Assembly: GCA_011634665.1 (NCBI GenBank)
Contig: WAEK01000006.1
Span: forward strand, 1,992,501-2,056,500
Source: Mortierella sp. BCC40632
Lineage: Eukaryota; Mortierellomycota; Mortierellomycetes; Mortierellales; Mortierellaceae
DNA length: 64,000 bases
Reading direction: 5' to 3'
Under the pieces are notes generated by a model that worked only from the letters and a program-made list of their open reading frames with translations, made no database searches and was not told the DNA's origin. Each line of letters begins with the position of its first letter. Position 1 is the first letter of the stretch. The translations under genes and the position numbers were made by a program. Shown here piece by piece: positions 55,601-64,000 of the stretch.

Positions 55601-57880
55601 CTTAATGTCGTTCAGTCGTTGGATGTTGAGAATAAAGCGCCTGATGGCCGTATCCTGACTCTTCTGAAGACTGTCACACAGATGGTCGCACTCCTTCTTC
55701 ATAGCATGTCGCCAGTGGGAGGCTGTCAGGCCTGACTGCTTCCTCTGCATCTCCTTCTTCGCCTTCTTTTCTTTCTTCTTCTCTGCGTATTTGGACTTAT
55801 TCGCTTTGTTGCTGGCCGCTCGGTTCGGTGCAAGATGATACCTGAATAAGAACCTTAAAAAGGTGGTCGAGGCTTTTGTTGAATCCGATTCCTTCCCACA
55901 TGTTCGAGATCATGGTAGCGCACTGGCGAAGATGAGCTTCCATAAGCTTTGTTGTACCCTCTCTTGCCGTGAATAGTGGGCGATGGTCAGATTCACGGGA
56001 CAGTGACATAGAGAGATTGCTCCACTGCGGGTGGTCAGTACTGTCCTTGCGTGAGAGATGAGAGGGCCATTCTCAGCTGCTGTCGGGCCAGATGAGGATG
56101 ATGAGATATTGGCAACCTTACGATCAGTGAAATGGGTGACAACTTTGGACAGGTGGTTTTGGGAAAACAGGTCCACAATGTCTTTATGAAAGTTTCCTTT
56201 GCCCTCCTCAATCGTGTCTTGAAGGCCCATGGGGAGAGGAGACACATCAAGGTACCTCTCCTCCTCTGGAACGGAGACCCCTTCCGGAAGCAGTTCAGAC
56301 AGGTCGAGGCGGCCTGCTGTGCCATACAGATCCCCCCGGGCCACCTACAAGGAGTTAAGTAAAAATCAGTCACCACCTTACACCATGGCCATGTCGAATG
56401 TTAACAGCGATAGACAGATGTGGAAGGTGTAACTTACTATCAAAGTCATCTTGTGCACTGTCGAATACATTTGCTCGACCATGTCCGACGTTGAGCGTTG
56501 CTGCGCGTCAAGCAGTTCAACAACGTGTTGCGTCCAGTTCTCCGAGCCATCTACTGCCATTTCATTGTCGCCATCGACATCGAAATCGTCTCGGAGAACT
56601 TGCCCCAGCGACACGGAACATGACCTCCAATTTTTGGTGTCGGGCTCGTCATCATCGTCACCGGCGGTACCTGACGGAGCCAGTGGTCCAGTTTTTGCAA
56701 TTTTCTTTCCAGTGGCCCTTACCGTCTCTGATTCCCTCATATCAAATGCGGCTGTCCAAATTGCATCGGCGTTGTTCTCCACTGTGGCTCGCCATAAAGT
56801 GATCACATCACTGTCAGCTGCAGCCCTCATGTCATTCTTCAAATTTACCGAAGATCGCGAAATGATATCACCGACGTTGTTCCGGTAGTAATCCTCCGCA
56901 AACGTCATCGTCCTTTGGGGGGAGGACAGCCAAAGCGAGCTGTGTTTCCTTGAATGCGCTCTGGCGTTGTGATGAGGCTGCATCTCGGGTATTCTTGTCT
57001 TTGGTTGACTGGAAGAACTTTGTGATGTCTGCTGCTGCGTCCTCTTGAAGGCGCCGTAAGCTATTTTCAAGAGTCGATGAGAGAGTCAGTGGGCAGTGGT
57101 ATGTTTTGTATGAGAGGTGAGAGTGGATTCTGCCTTACCATCCTTGCTTCAGAGCTTCAATCATGCTCGCTTTAGTGTCATCTGCCAACTTTCTCTTTTG
57201 TCGCAGCGGTTCCTTCCTCGCGTGGTCGCGATATGTCGCGCTCTTCCCGGGTGAGGCGATACTGCGCTGTACCTGCAGGGACGGTGACAACTGTGGTGTA
57301 TTAAAAACTCGTTGTATGCGCCTCGTTGTTGCACGGTTGGTGAACTCTAGAACCAGGTACTCGCTTGTTCCAGCGATGCTATCTATGCAGTGGAATAGGG
57401 CGCAGACCTTGGTGGGTTGGGGTGACACTCCAGAGACGGCAGGTCGAAAGACGCGTGGTTTTGCGCGATTCGAGAATAGGAAAATGGTGTACCCGAGATT
57501 CTCGGCTACAAACTTGAATAAGAGGAGTGTCTTTGGCGGCACCAGAATTGGTTCTACCTCAGGGTCGTCCGTTGTGAGTCGCAAGTTGTAGGCTGGTGGC
57601 CCTGGCGTCAGGAAGGTGTCCACTAAGAATCGCCCAAGGGAAATTCTGACTGCCAGTGTTCACGAAGACTCCGTGGTCCAGCAGACCTTTCAGGGGCGGC
57701 ATTGGTATTCTCGCGACAATCAAACAAATCGCTGTCGACCAAGGCATGCTCTAGACGATCCAAAAACTCTTTTGGGAGCAGGAGTCGCTGCCCATTTGGC
57801 GATTGCTGCTTTCACCCACCCGGCCATGGTGGAGGGTCGGCTCCTGGATTAATATTTGTCGTCACAGGAACGATTTCGAT
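52689..57880 (-). pseudogene. Fanzor1-like nuclease, frameshifted
   Basis: A second, different Fanzor. Reading the minus strand: divergent N-terminal segments (57.6-55.3 kb), a middle region (54689-55297 and 54115-54744), RuvC-I AEDPGLVKMSENLPV (about 54030), and, after a phase-1 GT-AG intron (about 53870-53948), a long helical segment. Then come GFVGAAGSAVGSRLGGH, TDEFMTSKTCHLC, the second zinc pair CINPVC and the RuvC-III SRDGQASMNIAIAG, followed by an acidic tail and a basic PKPKRGRKP segment. The order and spacing fit the Fanzor signature, with a DPG type RuvC-I that differs from the DLG of the XPG fusion. A 2-bp insertion at about 52994-52997 separates CINPVC from the Arg-Asp motif. Further shifts lie near 54165-54180 and 55845, and the N-terminal exons do not join cleanly. 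As written it cannot make a full nuclease. Confidence 0.75.
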
Positions 57881-58347
57881 GGTGACTGACATGATGGTAC
57901 GTGGTGGGAGGGTGATGGAAGAGCGATAGATGGAGAGTGATAGATGAGGATGGAGGAGGAGGAAGAAGTGATGAAATGGAGGAGGAATGATGGAAGAAGA
58001 GTGATGGACGAGGAGTTATATAGACGACTGTGGACACACAAACCTTGATGACCACGCTATTGATTTGAGTACATGGTTTGTGTTTTCCTTTCTTTGTTAC
58101 GTTGTACGGTTCCACCCAAGCACCTTTCCACATCCCTTTTTTCACCCGCTCTTCGACTATCCACAGTCTTCCCTTGGAATAGCTAACAATGGAGCGGTTA
58201 GAGCCGTACCCTATCAAGGACTGTAGCCACTGTAATGATTGACTCCTCGGTTTGAGATGTGAGGGACTACTCGCCAAGGAACGATTTCAAAAACAGTGCT
58301 TGGTAACATATGTTTGAACGCTCTGGATCAACTTCTAATTATAGTTT
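57881..58347. other. Purine-rich spacer between Fanzor and transposase
   Basis: A G/A-rich tract with irregular GTGATGGA and GAGGAGGA repeats covers about 57900-58015. A 142-residue minus-strand frame across this interval is largely low complexity and has no known motif. Confidence 0.45.
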
Positions 58348-59643
58348 CTACAAATGTTGTTCTCTAGCGCACTTCGGGAAAAACGACAGGGAATGCATGA
58401 TCCAGCCGTGAATATTCTCCGTGGTGATGGACCTTAAAGATTCTTTAATGCGACTCTCTACCGTCTCCGTCTTGTTGATTACACGACTCCCAAAACAGGA
58501 CTTGACCTTGGACCAGCATTCCTCAATAGGATTCAAAAATGGTGAGTATCGTGGCAAAGGGAGGTACCGATATCCACGCAGCTGAATGATGTCTGCAACA
58601 CCATTGTGGATGGGCGCATTATCCATCACCAAGGTGCAGCCCTTCATCTCGGTTTTGTCCAATTGGTCCATGAGGCTAAAAACAAAGGCCCGAAAGTGCT
58701 TGGCTGTGGTTCCCTTTCGTTCATTTTCCGAACCAGTCCTCAATCTACTCTTCTTGCTCGTCGAAGCCGACTTTGGTAGAACAACAGTCATGTCAACGAT
58801 ACCCTGCACACAAATGGCTCCGATGACCGTGTAATTCTTGCCCTTGCTGTTTGGGACAAGCTGTGTTGCTCGCTCACCCTCTCTAGCCCATCCCACGCGA
58901 CGAATGATGTGCATGTTGAACCCTGCCTCGTCAATAAAGATACAGCGATTGACAAAATCGTTGTAATGGCCTGTCCATGCCTCGACCCAGTTGTATCGCT
59001 CGTTGATGACACTCGGATCGTTCCTGATCTGAGGAATCTTGATAACACGTTTCAAGGATAAGCGACATTCATTCCTCATATGCGTGTAAATCGTTGATTT
59101 TGACACTTTCAATGCTTGGAACTTCTCATTCAGGGTTTTATGAATGCTCTCAACTGTCAGGGTCGCCTGGTTTGCGACCAGTGACAGGATGAACTCTGTG
59201 TGCTCTTTGTGTCAACTGCCTTTCGGGCTTCTTCGTCCTGGGGTTTCTCTTCAGCATCATTGAAAGCTCGACATCTGGGTTGTCCAGATAGCATCTAATG
59301 AATCGATATGCGGTGCTCCTAGGCAGGTTTGCGTGCTTTGCTGCCTTGTCCACCGACAAATCTTTGATCATGAATGCCTCGATCAGCGACTCAAGTTGCT
59401 TCTCTGAGGCTTTAGTGTACGTAGATCGAGGGCCACACTTTATCTTTGGAGCTTGATCGGACGCCTTCTCCCTCCGACTACCAGGGTCAGAGGCAGAGAG
59501 GTTTTTTTGTGCTGGGCAGCCTGGAAGTCGTGTAAATCCATCAATGACCGCAGACGACTGTCATTCCTGGAGGTGTTGGAGTCAGCATTATGCTCAACGC
59601 CGGTGCCTTGGGACTGGATGAGCTGTGGTGCTGGGAAGGCCAT
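58348..59643 (-). pseudogene. IS630/Tc1-mariner-type DDE transposase, two homopolymer frameshifts
   Basis: Cut-and-paste transposase. The N-terminal part has a helix-turn-helix (DKAAKHANLPRSTAYRFI), then a second DNA-binding region, then the RNase H-like core. Catalytic residues: D in IFIDEAGFN, D in LVMDNAPIHNG and E in YSPFLNPIEE, with 32 residues between the second Asp and the Glu of NPIE, and the SPFLNPIE box typical of this superfamily. Two frame breaks are visible, both in A-runs on the coding strand: near 59500 (a base short) and near 59208 (a base too many). Correcting either would extend the frame without stops, so the gene was recently intact or is intact with sequence errors. It is upstream of, and codirectional with, the Fanzor1-like gene, a pairing known from Fanzor-bearing DNA transposons. 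Confidence 0.85.
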
Positions 59644-59712
59644 TTCTAAAGTGATAAAGTTGTGCTCTTGCTCTTCCAAATTCTCTTATATTTCCCAAAT
59701 TCCTTTATCAGA

Positions 59713-59765
59713 CATCCCAAATATCTATGTTGGGACATCCCAATTTTTCGAATCAACCATCCCAA
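59713..59765. repeat. Three CATCCCAA direct repeats with an inverted TTGGGA
   Basis: CATCCCAA occurs at 59713-59720, 59736-59743 and 59758-59765, spaced 23 and 22 bp, with a TTGGGA-CA-TCCCAA inverted repeat at 59730-59743. The set lies 70-120 bp upstream of the transposase start and 155 bp before RPN13. It may be the subterminal transposase-binding site of the element or a promoter element. Confidence 0.5.
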
Positions 59766-59919
59766 AGAAAAAAAAAATGCAGTAGCTCCATTGTCCCATA
59801 GAAAGACTAGGTGGCTTATGCTACACGTATCCTTTGCAGAATTCGCCTGTGGAATAAGGACACCCACTGTATGTTTCAAGGAACGCGTAATCATCTTTCT
59901 ACCGCTCCATCTTTCTACC

Positions 59920-60533
59920 ATGTCACACGCTGCTGCACCATTGCTTCAATTCAAGGCTGGACGATGCAATAGAGAAGGAGACACAAATACCGTCAAGCCA
60001 GATCCCACAAAAGGGTAATCCAGACCTTGCCATTCTCATTTAAAAGAGCACACAGCTTCATCGTGCACTGAAGCTTGCTATGGTTGCTCACCGCAATGTC
60101 ATTTACTTTGATATTTTAGAATGGTCAACATGGAGGAGGACGATGGACTTCTTCATTTCTACTGGAAAGACAGAACAACAAACAACAATCCAGAGGTATA
60201 GCCTATTCTGATTTCCCATGTCCCTGTCACCTCTCCTGTATTCTAATAGACTCAACCAACACAACTTGGCCTTTCTAGGATTTGGACTTGATCCTCTTCC
60301 CAGGCGACGCAGAGCTCGTCCCTGTTCCTCAATGCACCACTGGACGTGTCGTCATGCTTCAATTTAAGTCATCTCCACAGAAGCACTTCTTCTGGCTTCA
60401 GGAAAAGAACACAGATCGCGACCAGATCATCCTCCAGCAGGCAAACGCACTCATAAATCAAGGACAGCATCTAGGCGATGACGATGACGACGATGAAACA
60501 GGCCACTTTGATGAAGATGTTCGCATGGAATAG
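59920..60533 (+). CDS. RPN13: Proteasomal ubiquitin receptor Rpn13 (PRU domain)
   Basis: Subunit of the 26S proteasome lid-base region that captures ubiquitin chains. Exons 59920-60014, 60120-60195 and 60279-60533 join in phase to 141 residues. The Pru fold is clear: LLQFKAGRCN, a DDGLLHFYWKDRTT strand pair, DLDLILFPGDAELVPVPQ, CTTGRVVMLQFKSS and KHFFWLQEKNTDRDQ (the FFW and the following Asp are part of the ubiquitin/Rpn2 interface). The protein then ends in an acidic DDDDDDETGHFDEDVRME tail. It lacks the C-terminal DEUBAD domain that recruits the UCH37 deubiquitinase, like the budding-yeast protein. The mobile region ends only about 150 bp upstream. Confidence 0.92.
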
Positions 60534-61713
60534 ATACTAGTTTAGCCATTAGCCAGGCACAAACTGTAATTGGTATTCAATTTCAGGCGCCGGTTAACCA
60601 GCCATGGAAAGCCCCTTCGTACATACACATTAAATGCCCCACCAACTATCAGTAGTGCAAGTGTGCGCTTAATTGAGATCTGTATAGGTGCAACCACACG
60701 GCAGTGTATAATAACAATATAGGAAAGACTCTTCTTCCCATGTCTTGATCTTGAGTCACTCTCAAATGGGTGTACCTTACACCAACAGTGCAAACTTTTA
60801 TTTAGGTGGAGTGTCCTGATCTTAACTCGGTTAGCGCTTCTCTGACCAGAAGCAATCGCCTCAGAGTGCAGGAGCTACCAAGATCTAGAAATCATTAGTA
60901 GATTTCTGCTCCAAAGAATGGGGCCAGATATAACTTAGATAACTTCTGGGTACCACAAAAGATCGCACCTCAGCTCAAACCTATGAAGAATCACACAGGA
61001 TGCAAGAGACGAAAGTCACAGGGCCTCCTCCACATATATGATGGGTGCATAAGCGTGAGATTTGTTCTCATCCCCTTTCCTTTACACTTGTAGGGACAGG
61101 TCAGTGGATACGCAAGGGGTTTCAGGGAGCACTGTACTAGGCGCTAACGCCTTGTTCCTCAATCCGCAGTTTTGCTTTGAGATCAGGGTTATTATGATCC
61201 AGGCAACCAATACGAATATTTCCTGTGCTTTTGCAATGATTTTCGCAGACCATCTACGGAAGATTTGCCCAGCTCGGCAAGCCTCCTGCATGACGGGACC
61301 TACATGTCGTGCGCCAGAGTACTATCTATCGCTTTTACTTCAATCGGAAGTTCTACCAGGTTCCTCTCTTCAGTAACCAGGATACATTTTCCTTGCTTTG
61401 AAGATTCTGAGAAAGGAGGCCATCTTATGTTGCCGACTCCTCACATTCTTCTAACTAACTAATAGCCGAGGTTAATGCTCCCCTCGCTCATCTCCTTGAC
61501 CCCTCAGTCCCCCCTTTTGCATCCCCAAGTATAGCTGTGGCCTGTCATGAAATGATGAACGTTCGCGCTGCCGATAAAACCCAGGCTCGAGTTTCGAGAT
61601 CCTGCTTATATCCTCTTCTTGTTTATACCAACTCCCTCCCCCCCCTCATAACCGCCCATTGTTGCTTCTTGTATCATTACCTTTTCTCTCATAGCCATCT
61701 GCCATTGCCAAAG
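60534..61713. other. Intergenic region, no gene seen
   Basis: About 1.2 kb. Short frames only. C-rich tracts near 61505-61515 and 61635 lie in the likely leader of the next gene. Confidence 0.5.
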
Positions 61714-63300
61714 ATGCGAATTCTACGATATCCTTCGTCAATACCGCACATCCGGTTCCTACCTGCGGCTTTACTATCAATCCTCCTTAGCTCTATCCAT
61801 CTTCTGCCTGTTGCTTCGTATCCAGTATCAGCGACAATTCCAGCAGTCACTCCCACAGCTTCATTTACTTCTTCGCAACGCTTACCATTTGCCTCGATCA
61901 TCGATAACGATCCAAACATAAACCAACGGGTTAGTCCCAAGTTTCCGGTCAAGGCAAACATAACGGCGACTTCAAATGATGCGACACCTCGTATATCCAC
62001 TTTGACTACCACCATTACTGCCGCTACTACTACTACCACTGCCACTGTTCCTATCACTACTACTACTACTTTGCCCATCTCCCACTACCTCTCACCATTT
62101 TACCTATTTCAAACCACTTTTGATGACGCTGTTCTTTTTTTTTTGATTATTTTGATTCATTATTTTTTATATGATTTTGATTTTTATTTTTTTCATTGTT
62201 TTTCATTTGTTTTTTTTATTTTATTTTTTGATGATTTCTTTTTTCTTTCCTTTTTCTTTTTCTTTCTTTCTTTCTTCTTCTTTTCTTCTTTCTTTCTTTT
62301 TTTTCAATGCCATTTTTTTCCATTTCTTTTCTGCTCCTTAAATTTTCCATCATCCTGGATCTCCCCCCCCCCCCACTCTACTTCTTTTGCTGTTGATTTT
62401 TACCACTTCTACCACTTCTACCACTGTCGCTGCATCCTCCACAATCTCCCCCCCACCCCCACTACTACTACGACTATTACGACTACTACGAATACATACC
62501 CGTCTACATCTACTATTATAACTTCCACCATCTCTAATACAACAACAACAGCGACAACAACAACATCAGGAATTGTTACTACCACCACCGCTGTCGATCT
62601 ACCCGTTGTAACCACAACTCTATCATCCACTGTCCCAATTTCTTCTACTAATACAACCTTTATTACAACACCAAAAGGACCGACGGCATCGACGACTCCA
62701 CTTTCACAGAGCACACCTACGTCAGGAAAAACACCCATTCCTCCAGACCAAATCGCTTCTCCATTATCGGATGGTGAGAGAAAGCTAGAAGGAGGCAACT
62801 TGAAGGAAACAGATTCAAATCAAGGCCCGGATCTACAAAAGGTGCCATCGCAGTCGAACACTGAGGGACCATCCGGTAACAAAGGACAAAGCCTGGGCCA
62901 ACAGCCGGTGAATGCGCCCAAGGATACTTCGTTTGCAGGAGAAACTCCAGTCGAGTCAGATCCATCAGCAGGGAGTACTCAACCTGGTAATGCTGAGTTG
63001 CCAGGGGAGGAGACGGAAGATAGTCCAATAGGTTCAATGGAAATCGATGCTTGTTCATCTTGGTGTGTTGAGGACTTATTGGGGAAGCCTAACTACATGG
63101 ATCTCAAGGCTACCTATGATACTACCAAGCCAGAGTGCATGTCTCAAGGGCCAGAGTCAGAGATTAGCCAGGAATGCAAGAATACTAGGCTTGCACAAAC
63201 GTTACAGGCACACCCTGTAGCGTCAAGAATATTTTTGACAGCCGTTGCCAAGTGCGCAAAGGTTCGCAAATGCCTTTCAACAAAATCCACTCGGTTTTAG
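61714..63300 (+). CDS. Secreted Thr/Ser-rich protein with Phe-rich insert and Cys-bearing C-terminus
   Basis: Unrecognised. The chosen ATG at 61714 starts a signal-peptide-like sequence (basic start, then FLPAALLSILLSSIHLLPVASYP); a longer upstream frame from 61537 would bury it. The mature part is Thr/Ser-rich, as in O-glycosylated cell-surface proteins. From about 62130 to 62400 the coding strand is almost pure T and C and encodes about 75 residues dominated by Phe. No AG dinucleotide occurs between about 61953 and 62549, so an ordinary GT-AG intron cannot end inside the T-rich tract, though a longer intron ending at 62549 is possible. The C-terminal 80 residues contain at least five Cys (CSSWCVEDLLGKPNY onward), suggesting a small folded extracellular domain. 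About 528 residues if unspliced. Confidence 0.5.
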   Translation: MRILRYPSSIPHIRFLPAALLSILLSSIHLLPVASYPVSATIPAVTPTASFTSSQRLPFASIIDNDPNINQRVSPKFPVKANITATSNDATPRISTLTTTITAATTTTTATVPITTTTTLPISHYLSPFYLFQTTFDDAVLFFLIILIHYFLYDFDFYFFHCFSFVFFILFFDDFFFLSFFFFFLSFFFFSSFFLFFQCHFFPFLFCSLNFPSSWISPPPHSTSFAVDFYHFYHFYHCRCILHNLPPTPTTTTTITTTTNTYPSTSTIITSTISNTTTTATTTTSGIVTTTTAVDLPVVTTTLSSTVPISSTNTTFITTPKGPTASTTPLSQSTPTSGKTPIPPDQIASPLSDGERKLEGGNLKETDSNQGPDLQKVPSQSNTEGPSGNKGQSLGQQPVNAPKDTSFAGETPVESDPSAGSTQPGNAELPGEETEDSPIGSMEIDACSSWCVEDLLGKPNYMDLKATYDTTKPECMSQGPESEISQECKNTRLAQTLQAHPVASRIFLTAVAKCAKVRKCLSTKSTRF

Positions 63301-63535
63301 AAGAGGTTAACTCAGGGAGTGGTCAAGCGGGGAGAGACGGATGCTGAGGAAAAAAAAAGTTCGCCCCGGATATCACTCCCCGCAGTCACCAGCGCTTATT
63401 AATAAAGAGCATTGCATTCATCTTCCTGGAGAATCCCCTTCTTGTAAATCTCTGTTTTCCTCATCCATCCTACCCAAACGCACGCAATTACACATAAGCC
63501 CCGTTCCCAAAGGATTCAGCCAGCAAAGAGTCATC

Positions 63536-63838
63536 ATGCAGAATCCTCCGCAGCTCGATGGAGTCAAGCACATTCTCCTAGTAATGTCCGGAAAAGGTGG
63601 AGTTGGCAAGTCATCTGTTGCCACCCAACTCGCATTGTCTTTGACTGCTCGTGGCAAGACGGTTGGTGTGCTTGATATCGACCTCTGCGGGCCTTCGATC
63701 CCCCGTATGCTTGGACTTGATGGTAGAAATGTCCATCAGTCTTCTGCAGGGTATGACAGTTAATATCGGAGCTCCCAGACGTATTTATCGAAAGCTCCCA
63801 TTGTTGAGTTTATGCATGACAGCTCTTTGACGAAGCTA

Positions 63839-63874
<36 letters not shown>

Positions 63875-64000
63875 GCTAAAGATGGGTACCAGTATTTGCA
63901 GACGAGAAAAAACAGCTGTGTTGTATGTCGATCGGATTCATGCTTGCAAACAAGGATGACTCTGTAGTCTGGCGTGGCCCTAAAAAGACAGGTAAGAGAG
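63536..64000 (+). CDS. CFD1: Cytosolic Fe-S assembly ATPase Cfd1/NUBP2 (cut by window end)
   Basis: P-loop NTPase scaffold of the cytosolic iron-sulfur assembly machinery, acting with Nbp35. Exons 63536-63750 and 63882-63991 join in phase; a GTAAGA donor at 63992 shows that more exons lie beyond the window. The deviant Walker [12 protein letters not shown], the switch segment [17 protein letters not shown] and SSAG-WVPVFAD are typical of the Mrp/NBP35 family. There is no N-terminal CxxC extension, so this is Cfd1 and not Nbp35. The intron has a T-run of about 31 bases (63841-63871). Confidence 0.92.

Overview
This is nuclear DNA from a fungus. Coding exons are split by short GT-AG introns (mostly 60-160 bp), promoters and introns are rich in homopolymers, and the genes include a fungal chitin synthase and fungal forms of core eukaryotic proteins. 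Intron density, poly-Q/poly-A/poly-T content and eukaryotic TnpB homologues (Fanzors) fit an early-diverging lineage, most likely Mucoromycota (Mortierella-like); this placement is an inference.

Layout. 0-4.2 kb: two plus-strand genes for disordered proteins of unknown function. 4.27-26.24 kb: a large inverted duplication. Two almost identical whole-gene copies of RPB1 (largest subunit of RNA polymerase II) lie head to head (4431-11453 minus; 19075-26078 plus) around a 7.5-kb centre. That centre holds a five-exon gene (11793-15493, minus) whose predicted protein joins an N-terminal XPG/FEN1-type flap-nuclease domain to a C-terminal Fanzor (TnpB-like RuvC plus C4 zinc finger) domain. Decayed relatives of both domains lie at 16.57-18.33 kb. 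26.8-50.5 kb: a conserved block, nearly all on the minus strand: SPT6, a THEM6-like hot-dog thioesterase, a disordered protein, SF3A1/Prp21, a chitin synthase and a Pumilio-type PUF protein. 52.7-59.8 kb: a second mobile region with a frameshifted Fanzor of a different lineage and an IS630/Tc1-mariner-type DDE transposase, also frameshifted. 59.9-64 kb: RPN13, a Thr/Ser-rich secreted protein, and the 5' part of CFD1/NUBP2.

How the genes relate. RPB1, SPT6 (binds elongating Pol II) and SF3A1 (U2 snRNP) form the mRNA synthesis and processing machinery. RPB1 copy A, SPT6 and SF3A1 each carry a GGTGACGTA element upstream; RPB1 copy B does not, because the duplicated segment stops about 40 bp before its start codon.

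The most interesting item is the XPG-Fanzor fusion. Reading frame and intron phase agree through all five exons. The metal-binding residues of the FEN1 fold and the full Fanzor signature (RuvC-I Asp, Thr-Ser, C4 finger, Arg-Asp) are all present. One in-frame TAG lies in the XPG part. The unique genes show no frameshift over about 16 kb of exon, so the indels in RPB1 and the mobile elements are either genuine decay or errors confined to repeated sequence.
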